Source of the DNA: a virus
DNA: 42,726 bases
Virus record (IMG/VR): IMGVR_UViG_3300037882_001533
Coordinates: 1 to 42,726 of that record
Strand: one strand, 5' to 3'
How positions within the stretch are numbered: the stretch's first letter is position 1; each line of letters begins with the position of its first letter. The position numbers and the translations under genes are program-made. A model generated the notes under the pieces. The model saw nothing but the letters and a program-made list of their open reading frames with translations, made no database searches and was not told where the DNA came from. Of the stretch, positions 33,308 through 39,721 are shown in pieces.

Positions 33308-33499
33308 TCACGCGCTCTCGACCCATTTGACGTTCATTCCACTCTGCCACCTGGCCCGCTGCCACAGCTCGGCCAGCCGCGCCTCGGTGTAGCAGCCTTT
33401 ATCGGGGTGCGTGACCTGGGATGCCAGTTCGGCTCGATTGCGGGCCTGCTCCTCGATTTTCGTGAGATCAGCGGCACAGCGGTTTGAGGTAATCCGCAT
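33308..33499 (-). CDS. Hypothetical helical protein, 63 aa
   Basis: The ribosome site AAGGAGGC lies inside the end of the previous gene. The product is helical and charged (AADLTKIEEQARNRAELASQ) with a YTEARLAELWQRARWQ C-terminal part and ends in MNVKWVESA. The longer upstream frame shadows the annealing-protein gene. Function unknown. Confidence 0.55.
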   Translation of the reverse strand: MRITSNRCAADLTKIEEQARNRAELASQVTHPDKGCYTEARLAELWQRARWQSGMNVKWVESA

Positions 33500-33501
33500 G
33501 G

Positions 33502-34383
33502 CTAGCCTCCTTGAAAGGCCTTGAGAAACTCCCGCCGCCTGGCGAGTGGCAACAGACTCACGCGCACGTCCCGGCCCAGCTTCATGGACCGCTTGACATC
33601 CTGGAAGTGCGGCCCGGTCTCGTCGCTGTTGGCTTTTTCTTGGCTCCACGCGGACCAGGCTTCATCGTCGCCACAGAGGAGGTCGGCGGGGGAGGGGGCA
33701 GGCGGCACGTCCGGCTTCGTGGTCGGCGTGGGCGATGGTGGCACCGAGGGCCTTGCGGCTTTCGCCTGCGCCAGCTTCTCCTCGTTCGGGTCAACTTGCT
33801 TACCCCCCACGTCCATCTGTCCTTCGTCCAGGTCGTCAAGGTCCTGGCTGAAGATGTCTGAGGCGGCGGTCACGGTCAAGGTCGCATCGACCAGCGCCCG
33901 CTTCTTCGCCATCTTGAGCACGGTATTCGCCACATCGGCCGGGTTGGTCCGGATCTGCTTGATCTGATACTTGCCTTGCCCTGTCCACTTCATACGGCGG
34001 GCTTCGGGGTCCGCTTCATTCCACTCCTGCTCGCAGGACGCCTTCCGCCAGGCGTACTTCTCTTCGTCACTGGAGCACTCCCCCACCCCTTGCCCCAGGA
34101 AGAGGCCGGTGGTCTGCGAGGTAATCCGCGCCAGCACGCGATAGCGCGTCACCTTCTCATCGGACAGGTTGACCACTTCCGGGTCCACGGCCAGCCGGAA
34201 GGTCATCATCAGCTTTTCTGCCCCAGGCTTGAGCAGGGCGGGCTTATCCCCACAGCCGGGGATGGTCCCATAATGCACCCCGTTCTTCATCACGGCCTGC
34301 ATCACTTGTTGTATGCGCTGCACTTGGCTGGTCAATTCCTGCGCGGTCGCGGCCTGTTCAATCGTGGCGATATCGGTGGTCAT
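33502..34383 (-). CDS. Putative ssDNA-annealing / recombination protein, 293 aa
   Basis: It starts MTTDIATIEQAATAQELTSQ. The core has VMKNGVHYGTIPGCGDKPAL and LLKPGAEKLMMTFRLAVD, then YRVLARITSQTTGLFLGQGV, and a NPADVANTVLKMAKKRALVD helix, a set I associate with phage single-strand annealing (RecT/Erf/Rad52-like) proteins. The tail is Pro-rich and acidic. It lies beside a PD-(D/E)XK nuclease, the usual pair of Red-like recombination. Start at 34383 follows AAAGGATAACG. The family call rests on context and memory. Confidence 0.6.
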   Translation of the reverse strand: MTTDIATIEQAATAQELTSQVQRIQQVMQAVMKNGVHYGTIPGCGDKPALLKPGAEKLMMTFRLAVDPEVVNLSDEKVTRYRVLARITSQTTGLFLGQGVGECSSDEEKYAWRKASCEQEWNEADPEARRMKWTGQGKYQIKQIRTNPADVANTVLKMAKKRALVDATLTVTAASDIFSQDLDDLDEGQMDVGGKQVDPNEEKLAQAKAARPSVPPSPTPTTKPDVPPAPSPADLLCGDDEAWSAWSQEKANSDETGPHFQDVKRSMKLGRDVRVSLLPLARRREFLKAFQGG

Positions 34384-34385
34384 CG

Positions 34386-34976
34386 TTATCCTTTCGTTAC
34401 GAATTGGTAGGCGTTCCATTTTGCCAGCGCCATGCTTTCAAACGTGGCCCAGGTGCGCGGGTTCCAGAGCACGGGGACTTCCTTGTAACTATCCGGTTGC
34501 AGGTACAGGAGCCGCATCTTCACGGCCTTGTCCATCCCGTCCATTTTCTTTTGCGCCATGACCTGCATCGGATGGAGGTGGTGCGGCTGGCCGGTCTTAA
34601 TCTCGACCAGGCTCAACTCGTTCTTGAGGGTCTGCATGATCCCGATGAAATCAATGCGTGTTGCCACATGTAGCCTGCTGCATAGCATCGGTTCTTCCAC
34701 TTGCCACATCTCACCGACACGGGCATCCGACCACAGCCGGTATTGCTGACAATACCCCTCGAAGGTCTGTGGATCGTACTGAAAGGCCGGCGGCACCGAT
34801 GGCTCCAGCCCCAGGGCGATCAGGGCGCAGGCCGCATGCACCGCGCTCCCGCGTTCCATTGCCTCACGGTTCCCGTGGTACGGCTCAATCGCGTGCAGGA
34901 TTTGGGTGATCCCGTGGCCTTCCCATCCGTCATCGGTGGCATAGTGGACCGGCTTGGAACGGTCGCAATGGATCAC
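34386..34976 (-). CDS. PD-(D/E)XK nuclease (Cas4/RecB-like exonuclease), 196 aa
   Basis: The motifs fit the RecB-like nuclease core: His47 in GSAVHAAC, Asp in ATRIDFIG (residues 105-112), then VEIKTGQ (124-130), the E-x-K catalytic pair, and a later Gln (MQVMAQKK). It is expected to chew DNA ends and hand ssDNA to the annealing protein next door. No helicase domain and no Cys cluster for iron-sulfur binding is seen. The start overlaps the upstream stop (ATGA). Confidence 0.8.
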   Translation of the reverse strand: MIHCDRSKPVHYATDDGWEGHGITQILHAIEPYHGNREAMERGSAVHAACALIALGLEPSVPPAFQYDPQTFEGYCQQYRLWSDARVGEMWQVEEPMLCSRLHVATRIDFIGIMQTLKNELSLVEIKTGQPHHLHPMQVMAQKKMDGMDKAVKMRLLYLQPDSYKEVPVLWNPRTWATFESMALAKWNAYQFVTKG

Positions 34977-35638
34977 TTCATGCCCCGCTGGGTGTAGATG
35001 TACTCTTCGCGGACCTCGATATAAGGGAGGTTATCGAGCGCCCCAGTTGCGGCGAGTTTATTGAAGGCCGGTTCGCTGAGAATGAAGACGCCGGGGTTAG
35101 AGGCCAGCAGCTCCGCACAACGCGGATGATTAGCGCGGAGTACGCCGTTCCATTCACTGTCTGTAACCCCTTTGAGTCGATAACTCTTCTTCACGCTGCG
35201 CGTCTGCGTGGTCCCCGCTTGCGTCTCGACGGACTTCGGCGGGGCCTGGACTACGGGAGCCACCTTCAACACCGGCTCGACGCCTTTCGCCTCGGCCTTC
35301 TCAATCCGCTTCGCGTTCTCCGCGTCAATCTTGGCCTGAATCTTGGCCTGCTCCTCACGGGCGATCCGTTCCTGTTCCCGATCCCAGGCCCCCATCTTCT
35401 GTTGCAAGGTGGCCTCGTGCCCTTGGCATTCCTTCACGAAGGCATCAAAGGGGGCCTTGCCTTGCTCCCAGGCCACCTTCAACGGCCGGCACGTCTCCTC
35501 CTTCTGCGCCTCAGCCTGCTTGCGAAAGGCCCGGATCGCGTCCCAGAGGTCAGCCGCTTGCTGCCGGGCTGACTGCGTCTTGACCGCTAAGGCTGTGACC
35601 GCCTCAAATTTCTCCTTGGCTTGTACCTGTAAGTCCAT
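34973..35638 (-). CDS. Coiled-coil early protein of the recombination cluster, 221 aa
   Basis: Residues 1-120 are a long charged coiled coil (VTALAVKTQSARQQAADLWD, then REQERIAREEQAKIQAKIDA). A Pro-rich linker with VVQAPPKSVETQAGTTQTRS leads to a small C-terminal domain (KKSYRLKGVTDSEW). This architecture is common next to RecT-like and exonuclease genes in phages. It may act with recombination or inhibit host nucleases; that is inference. ATGA-type overlap with both neighbours. Confidence 0.6.
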   Translation of the reverse strand: MDLQVQAKEKFEAVTALAVKTQSARQQAADLWDAIRAFRKQAEAQKEETCRPLKVAWEQGKAPFDAFVKECQGHEATLQQKMGAWDREQERIAREEQAKIQAKIDAENAKRIEKAEAKGVEPVLKVAPVVQAPPKSVETQAGTTQTRSVKKSYRLKGVTDSEWNGVLRANHPRCAELLASNPGVFILSEPAFNKLAATGALDNLPYIEVREEYIYTQRGMK

Positions 35639-35880
35639 TAGTCCTCCCCTCCCTCCAGCACCGCCCGCAACTGGGCCTTGTAGTCTTCGTCGGTGAACCG
35701 CCCATTAACCAGCATCGCTCGTTGCCGCAGGGCGGCTAAGGTCGCTACGCCCCCAGGCCGCGCCCGTATCTCCTCCTCCAGCCCTTCAGTGCTCCGCCGT
35801 CCCGGTGGCCAGCCACGCTTGGGCTTCGGGGCACTGGTGACGGTCAGCGACTCGCGTGCTTGGTAGGGGCGATGTGCCAT
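35638..35880 (-). CDS. Hypothetical basic protein, 80 aa
   Basis: It begins MAHRPYQARESLTVTSAPKP, whose RPYQA echoes the duplicated N-terminus at 27860 and 28086. A basic middle (KPKRGWPPGRRSTEG) precedes a helical C-terminus (ALRQRAMLVNGRFTDEDYKA). It overlaps both neighbours (ATGA). No motif is known. Confidence 0.55.
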   Translation of the reverse strand: MAHRPYQARESLTVTSAPKPKRGWPPGRRSTEGLEEEIRARPGGVATLAALRQRAMLVNGRFTDEDYKAQLRAVLEGGED

Positions 35881-36050
35881 CAGCGGCTAGGCTCCATGCT
35901 CTCCCCCTTCGCCTCCATGTAGGGATCGCGCTCAGCTAAGAGCGTGGCTCCATCGAGCGTCCAGTATTGCGTGACCGTCCGGTAGGGGTCATCAGGGAGG
36001 CCACGCCCGCGTGATGCTTCGCACTCAATGACTTCCATCACCTTGGGCAC
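35880..36050 (-). CDS. Hypothetical protein, 56 aa
   Basis: The GTG start overlaps the previous stop (TAGTG). The central DPYRTVTQYWTLDGATLLAE then RDPY matches a pattern I have seen in small phage early proteins. The stop overlaps the next start (ATGA). An internal ATG is at 36038. Confidence 0.5.
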   Translation of the reverse strand: MPKVMEVIECEASRGRGLPDDPYRTVTQYWTLDGATLLAERDPYMEAKGESMEPSR

Positions 36051-36286
36051 TATCTTCCTTCAATCCACTTGTAATACCCGATATCTCGCGCTTCACGATC
36101 GGCCCACTCCGGCAACGGCGTCTCACTGTCAACTTCAATGGCGGTGATCTCCTCGCGCCGCTCGCCTTGTCGGCCATCCGCATCGCCGCCGAACTCGTAA
36201 TAGCCGCTGTGGACCGTCACCTTGACGCCGGGGATGGCTTGCGAGGTAATGGGATTGACGACGGACACGAGGTAGGTGCGCGTCAT
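36050..36286 (-). CDS. Hypothetical protein, 78 aa
   Basis: It begins MTRTYLVSVVNPITSQAIPG, then VKVTVHSGYYEFGGDADGRQ, a beta-rich start, and ends in a charged and aromatic tail (EARDIGYYKWIEGR). Thirteen bases separate it from the upstream membrane gene. Ribosome site GGAGGCCCC. No family. Confidence 0.55.
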   Translation of the reverse strand: MTRTYLVSVVNPITSQAIPGVKVTVHSGYYEFGGDADGRQGERREEITAIEVDSETPLPEWADREARDIGYYKWIEGR

Positions 36287-36298
36287 GGGGCCTCCGTA

Positions 36299-36475
36299 CT
36301 AGCGAAACAACGCGATCAACTCAAGGACATCCATGATCAAGAACAGCAGCGCCAGGCTACCGATCGTTCGCAGTGTTCCCTCATCATGGACGCGCTTCTT
36401 GCCGCTATAGGCAAAAGCCAGCACTTCGCAGCCCTCGATAAGAAACACTCCAAGCAAAAATACCGCTGTTCTCAT
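36299..36475 (-). CDS. Two-span small membrane protein, 58 aa
   Basis: The N-terminal segment VFLLGVFLIEGCEVLAFAY and the C-terminal IGSLALLFLIMDVLELIALF are both hydrophobic, joined by a basic loop (SGKKRVHDEG). It starts four bases after the previous stop. No known family. Confidence 0.5.
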   Translation of the reverse strand: MRTAVFLLGVFLIEGCEVLAFAYSGKKRVHDEGTLRTIGSLALLFLIMDVLELIALFR

Positions 36476-36479
36476 CCCC

Positions 36480-36689
36480 TCACCACCCCGCCACCAGCAG
36501 GCTGACGCCCACCACGACGGCTACCGTCGCCACGACGATCCAAAAGAACAGCGCCCCTTGCCGGTCGCGGGCCTGCCAGTCGGGCTCTGTGTAGCCAGGG
36601 TGGCAGGGCTGCTTGTCGTGCAGGGGAGCGGACAGAATGAGCGTAGCGCCAGTGGCTTTGTTTTTGTAGCGATAGCTATTTTCAAGCAT
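36480..36689 (-). CDS. C-tail-anchored membrane protein, 69 aa
   Basis: Start 36689 lies within the end of the RHH gene, with GGGAGGATACCCC upstream. The first 45 residues are polar (LENSYRYKNKATGATLILSA). The last 22 form a strong membrane span (FFWIVVATVAVVVGVSLLVA). It would expose a cytoplasmic domain tethered to the membrane. Confidence 0.55.
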   Translation of the reverse strand: MLENSYRYKNKATGATLILSAPLHDKQPCHPGYTEPDWQARDRQGALFFWIVVATVAVVVGVSLLVAGW

Positions 36690-36855
36690 GGGGTATCCTC
36701 CCATTGGTCGAGGTCGCATGATGCTCCAGCACCGTGCCCACGTAGCGGCTGAGCGTCTTGCGCTCGGCCCGTGCCATGCGTTTCAAGGTACGCTTGGCGT
36801 CCCGTGTCACCTTCGCCGCCACCGCTTCTTTCCAGTGATGTTTCGCGTTTCGCAT
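36682..36855 (-). CDS. Ribbon-helix-helix-like DNA-binding protein, 57 aa
   Basis: The basic N-terminus (RNAKHHWKEAVAAKVTRDAK) is followed by RTLKRMARAERKTLSRYVGT then VLEHHA, the helix-turn-helix pair typical of Arc/CopG/MobC proteins (a Lys/Arg-rich first helix, then SRYV..LLE). The missing beta strand may be the short N-terminal piece. As dimers such proteins act as repressors. It is the only clear transcription-factor-like gene here. The next gene starts within its end. Confidence 0.55.
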   Translation of the reverse strand: MRNAKHHWKEAVAAKVTRDAKRTLKRMARAERKTLSRYVGTVLEHHATSTNGRIPHA

Positions 36856-36864
36856 GTCGTCAGG

Positions 36865-37110
36865 TTACAGTAACCCGTTCGGCGTGTCAACCCCTATTTG
36901 CAGCCCATCCAGCCGGAGCAACACGGCGCGATCCGCGAGGCCGCGCTGATACCAGGACCAGTAGGGCCAGTCGTCATCCGCGCCGGCGGCATTGGTCGCG
37001 CCGCCTAGGCCGTAGGCTTCCGCCTCATAGCACAGCCGCTCGTGGTAGGTCTCAGCCTGTTCGATCATCGCCGCACACTGCGCCAGCCTGGTACTCAAGC
37101 GGCTAGGCAT
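36865..37110 (-). CDS. Hypothetical protein, 81 aa
   Basis: Start 37110 overlaps the previous gene by 8 bases. The first 35 residues are helical (SRLSTRLAQCAAMIEQAETY), followed by a Gly/Asp-rich turn and WPYWSWYQRGLADRAVLLRL. No motif. Longer upstream codons of this frame are not needed. Confidence 0.5.
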   Translation of the reverse strand: MPSRLSTRLAQCAAMIEQAETYHERLCYEAEAYGLGGATNAAGADDDWPYWSWYQRGLADRAVLLRLDGLQIGVDTPNGLL

Positions 37111-37309
37111 GGGCGTAGACTTTCCTGATCGCGGCGCAAATCTCATCGTGTTTCTCAATCATGGCCTGTCGCAGCGGATTGTCCTCGGACATGGAACGAA
37201 TGAGCATCCAGAGGCCCAGTGAGCCATGGTCGAGCGCCTTGACCAGCGCCTCCCAGTCCTCACGACGGACCGCAATCACATCCGCCTTGGCGCGATAGGG
37301 GGGCGTCAT
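37103..37309 (-). CDS. Hypothetical protein, 68 aa
   Basis: It begins MTPPYRAKADVIAVRREDWE, followed by an all-helical C-terminus (SEDNPLRQAMIEKHDEICAA). The start overlaps the upstream stop (ATGA). No function is known. Confidence 0.55.
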   Translation of the reverse strand: MTPPYRAKADVIAVRREDWEALVKALDHGSLGLWMLIRSMSEDNPLRQAMIEKHDEICAAIRKVYAHA

Positions 37310-37533
37310 GGCTGGAGCTCCTGGTTCGGGACGATATCAAGGTCCAGCCATTCAATCTCGCTCACCTCTCCCACCTGTTGTCCAAACCGCCAAATTTCTC
37401 CATTGGCCTTGAGGTGATACCGACTGACAGTGAAGGACTGATATTCCTCGACGGTCGCAATGGCCCCGCCGGTTTCCCGGTCCCCGATCAATAAAAACTC
37501 TTCCCCTCGAAACCGCAATTTGGGATGCGTCAT
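37306..37533 (-). CDS. Hypothetical beta-rich protein, 75 aa
   Basis: Strand-rich throughout (RFRGEEFLLIGDRETGGAIA then TVEEYQSFTVSRYHL), ending in an acidic segment. It overlaps both neighbours (ATGA). No family is recognised. Confidence 0.55.
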   Translation of the reverse strand: MTHPKLRFRGEEFLLIGDRETGGAIATVEEYQSFTVSRYHLKANGEIWRFGQQVGEVSEIEWLDLDIVPNQELQP

Positions 37534-37805
37534 GGGTGCTCTCCCTTCACCGCCGCGAGGGCGGCCGTGATAACTTGCCGAACGGCATGGTCAAGTGAGG
37601 CACAGGTAAGTGCCTTTTTGCACGCCTCGACCAGGGCCGCATGGCTATTAAATCGCTTCGCCAGTTCCTCAAGGATGGGCCGTGAGGCGGTGACCGTTTC
37701 AAGGACGATGAGACTATTCAGCGAGATTGACCCATCTGGGATAGCGGATACGAGGAAACGTGAATCGTGAACCGTTACGCGGTCAATCTGTGTGCGCGTC
37801 GGCAT
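37530..37805 (-). CDS. Phage early protein with common C-terminal helix, 91 aa
   Basis: The C-terminal half (FNSHAALVEACKKALTCASL then DHAVRQVITAALAAVKGE) matches a short motif of many phage early hypothetical proteins (N.H..LV.A...AL...ALA...G). The N-terminal half is strand-like. Ribosome site AGGAGAGGCCCC. Function unknown. Confidence 0.6.
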   Translation of the reverse strand: MPTRTQIDRVTVHDSRFLVSAIPDGSISLNSLIVLETVTASRPILEELAKRFNSHAALVEACKKALTCASLDHAVRQVITAALAAVKGEHP

Positions 37806-37818
37806 GGGGCCTCTCCTG

Positions 37819-38235
37819 TTACTGGGTTAGGTGTTTGAATTCAGCTATGGTCACGGGTCGGTTGCTTTCCTGGTACTGGCTGCCGACCTTGCGGAACATG
37901 CTGTAGCGTGGTTGCCCGGTGCCTGCGTAGTGGTCCATCGGCTCTCCGACCAGAAAGCTGTCGCCTCTCCATCCCGCAGGGGGCAGGACTTCCAAGGCGT
38001 ACATGTACTGTTCCTCCGTCACCTCTGCCCAGGTCAACGGGCTGTCCTGTCTGGCCGCTTTCGCCGCGCACCAGGCCTCATAGGTCATGCGCTCGGCCAG
38101 CGGATAGCGTTCACGGATCTGCTCCAAGGTCTCCCCGTAGCAGAGGGTCAAGCCGGTGACGGGGTGAATCATATCCACGAGGGTCTCGCTCTCGGGCTCG
38201 GCGTAACACTCGGTGGCTCGTAAGGTCGTGTACAT
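37819..38235 (-). CDS. Hypothetical protein, 138 aa (DUF1419-like C-terminus)
   Basis: The C-terminal half, MYALEVLPPAGWRGDSFLVG followed by MFRKVGSQYQESNRPVTIAE, resembles a conserved unknown domain known from plasmids and phages (DUF1419-like, from memory). The N-terminal half (YTTLRATECYAEPESETLVD) has no match. GAAAGGAGCGACG precedes the start. Finding a plasmid-type domain fits the plasmid-like replicon of this phage. Confidence 0.55.
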   Translation of the reverse strand: MYTTLRATECYAEPESETLVDMIHPVTGLTLCYGETLEQIRERYPLAERMTYEAWCAAKAARQDSPLTWAEVTEEQYMYALEVLPPAGWRGDSFLVGEPMDHYAGTGQPRYSMFRKVGSQYQESNRPVTIAEFKHLTQ

Positions 38236-38266
38236 CGTCGCTCCTTTCGCGGGGGCGGTTAAAGGG

Positions 38267-38482
38267 TTATTTGTTTCCTACGTCTCCAAGCTCGAAGGCG
38301 TCTACTTCATCTAAGCCCATTTCACGGTTTGCATCGGCTTGTGCGCGAGCCTCACGAATAGCGCGAAAATCAATCATCCAACCCGTTCCCTCGCACGCTG
38401 GACAATTATCTCGCTGCACTCCTCGTTTACAGGAACATTTCGCGCCGGTTTTTGGCTGATAATTCTTTGGCTGATAACTCAT
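38267..38482 (-). CDS. Zinc-ribbon micro-protein, 71 aa
   Basis: CSCKRG near residue 16 and CPACEGTGW near residue 27 form a DnaJ-like zinc ribbon, like that in the gene at 27630. An acidic helical C-terminus follows (ANREMGLDEVDAFELGDV). The ribosome site GAGAGGATGCC stands next to a GC-rich hairpin (38483-38511). Confidence 0.6.
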   Translation of the reverse strand: MSYQPKNYQPKTGAKCSCKRGVQRDNCPACEGTGWMIDFRAIREARAQADANREMGLDEVDAFELGDVGNK

Positions 38483-38511
38483 GGCATCCTCTCTGCCCGC
38501 GTGGGCGTGGG

Positions 38512-38739
38512 TTATAGGGTGTGGCTCAGTTTGAAGGTCGGCCGATACTGAATCACTTCTTCCACGAGATAGCCTTCCTTTTTGGCAAAGGCTTTCAGGC
38601 TATTCAGGTTTGTTCCGCCCATCTCTCGCTCGTCCATCTTGAGCACGTAATACCCTTTCGTCGTTTCGCGGATGGTCGCTTTTGGCGGGATGCCTTCAAA
38701 CCATCCTAACTCTAAGAGGCTTTTCATTTTCTTCGGCAT
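38512..38739 (-). CDS. Hypothetical protein, 75 aa
   Basis: It begins MPKKMKSLLELGWFEGIPPK, then GYYVLKMDEREMGGTNLNSL and a short helix (AFAKKEGYLVEEVIQYRP). The layout (strand, helix, strand) is consistent with a small nucleic-acid or regulatory protein, but no family is known. Ribosome site AGGAGCTACGACG. The longer frame upstream is rejected. Confidence 0.55.
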   Translation of the reverse strand: MPKKMKSLLELGWFEGIPPKATIRETTKGYYVLKMDEREMGGTNLNSLKAFAKKEGYLVEEVIQYRPTFKLSHTL

Positions 38740-38785
38740 CGTCGTAGCTCCTGGCCCGCGTCGGCCCACGGGCGGGCGTGAGAGG

Positions 38786-38980
38786 TTAGACTTCCTGATA
38801 TACCGTCCGCTTCACTACCAAGGTCATCGGCTCGCCACAGCACGTAAACACGTAGTCCGGACGACAATTCCAATAGTCTCCCTTGCTCGCGCTGTTCTCT
38901 GCCCCGCACACCTCACAATAGAGCAAGGGGCGCGGTCCCTTTGTTCCAATCTGGTCTTTCAAATCTCTTACTTGTGTCAT
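38786..38980 (-). CDS. Zinc-ribbon micro-protein, 64 aa
   Basis: CEVCG near residue 24 and TCCGEPM near residue 47 supply four Cys for one zinc. The N-terminal 20 residues are helical (TQVRDLKDQIGTKGPRP). The spacer before it has a GCCC/GGGC element ahead of the ribosome site. Function unknown. Confidence 0.6.
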   Translation of the reverse strand: MTQVRDLKDQIGTKGPRPLLYCEVCGAENSASKGDYWNCRPDYVFTCCGEPMTLVVKRTVYQEV

Positions 38981-39008
38981 GGCCGTGTGCCTTTCTGCCC
39001 GTGGGCGG

Positions 39009-39278
39009 TTATTCGTCAATGTCGGCACTGTCCTCGATGCTGTTCTCGATCTCGATCTCTAATTGCGCTTGCGTTCCTGTCCACGGCATCGAAATACAGG
39101 CATAGGGCTGTGAAGAGCCTTGGAAATAGTCTGAGCCGCAGAGGTCAAGGAGCTGACCATCGGCATTGATATAGGCGTAGGATTCACAATGGTGCTGGTC
39201 CTCGGTGCATTCATTATCGTGGCAGATATCCACACTGCGCCGCATGAGATACTGGGCCAATGTTTCTGTGCTAGTCAT
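39009..39278 (-). CDS. First gene of the leftward early operon, 89 aa
   Basis: It starts MTSTETLAQYLMRRSVDICH. Cys/His residues are frequent (DICHDNECTEDQHHCESYAY), followed by a strongly acidic end (EIEIENSIEDSADIDE). AGGGGGC supports start 39278; an ATG at 39308 would add ten residues but has poor spacing. As the first leftward gene it should be made early. An acidic DNA-mimic or protein-binding role is conceivable but unproven. Confidence 0.55.
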   Translation of the reverse strand: MTSTETLAQYLMRRSVDICHDNECTEDQHHCESYAYINADGQLLDLCGSDYFQGSSQPYACISMPWTGTQAQLEIEIENSIEDSADIDE

Positions 39279-39557
39279 GTTCGCCCCCTGGGTTGTCGTG
39301 CTGTCCATGCCTACTAGCTACTGCAATCAAGAGGCCAGACTTTTCGATCAAAAAGCCCAATGATTCCTATTGAGAAAAACGACATAACATTAAGGCATGT
39401 TAGCAACCATATGATCTATAAGCAGATTGTAATATTTACCATACGGTATTGAGCGGATAGCCGGAGTGTACAGTGTGCGTATCGCCGCGCCAGTCCAGGA
39501 GATGGTGGCGATTGAGGCTAAGTTATCCACAGAGAGGTTGTAGGCAGCGCCCTACGG
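39279..39557. promoter_or_regulatory. Divergent control region, AT-rich
   Basis: No gene between the first leftward gene and the rightward promoter. The stretch 39325-39450 is the most AT-rich of the window. It contains a 12-base near-palindrome TACCATACGGTA (39437-39448), a CTTTT...AAAAG inverted repeat near 39340 and a DnaA box. A leftward promoter must lie here, but I could not find a convincing -35/-10 pair on the - strand. Confidence 0.6.
39523..39531 (+). promoter_or_regulatory. DnaA box
   Basis: TTATCCACA is a perfect match to the bacterial DnaA-binding consensus, about 70 bases from the AT-rich stretch. It is a single copy. Confidence 0.6.
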
Positions 39558-39586
39558 TTGACAAGAGCATCGAAGAGGCGTAGAAG
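39558..39586 (+). promoter_or_regulatory. Sigma70-like promoter for the replication genes
   Basis: TTGACA (39558-39563), a 17-base spacer, TAGAAG (39581-39586). It closely resembles the promoter at 41276 (TTGACA, 17 bases, TAGAGG). Transcripts would begin near 39593 and carry the structured leader. Confidence 0.6.
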
Positions 39587-39617
39587 GGAGGGGCCTATTC
39601 GATGCGGTGAGGGACGC

Positions 39618-39668
39618 ATGACAGCCACAGCCTCCTGGTCGCTGATCCCGACCAGGCTACGCGGATAA
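39618..39668 (+). CDS. Possible 16-residue leader peptide
   Basis: MTATASWSLIPTRLRG, started by ATG 39618 after GTGAGGGACGC (good ribosome site). Its codons run over the first hairpin and its TAA overlaps the foot of the second. The late codons AGG CTA CGC GGA are of a type that can slow ribosomes. This is the layout of attenuator or stall peptides. Confidence 0.4.
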   Translation: MTATASWSLIPTRLRG

Positions 39669-39704
39669 CGCCCTTCGGCCAGCCCTCACTGGTCGCGGGG
39701 CGTT
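39634..39704 (+). promoter_or_regulatory. Attenuator-like alternative hairpins
   Basis: Segment A CCTGGTCG (39634-39641) pairs with B CGACCAGG (39649-39656). Segment C GGCCAG (39677-39682) pairs with D CTGGTC (39689-39694) inside an outer stem AACGCCC (39667-39673) with GGGCGTT (39698-39704). B can instead pair with D (CTGGTCG, 39689-39695) over 7 bases. So the two foldings exclude each other. Confidence 0.55.
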
Positions 39705-39721
39705 GTCTTGTGAGGTGCCCG

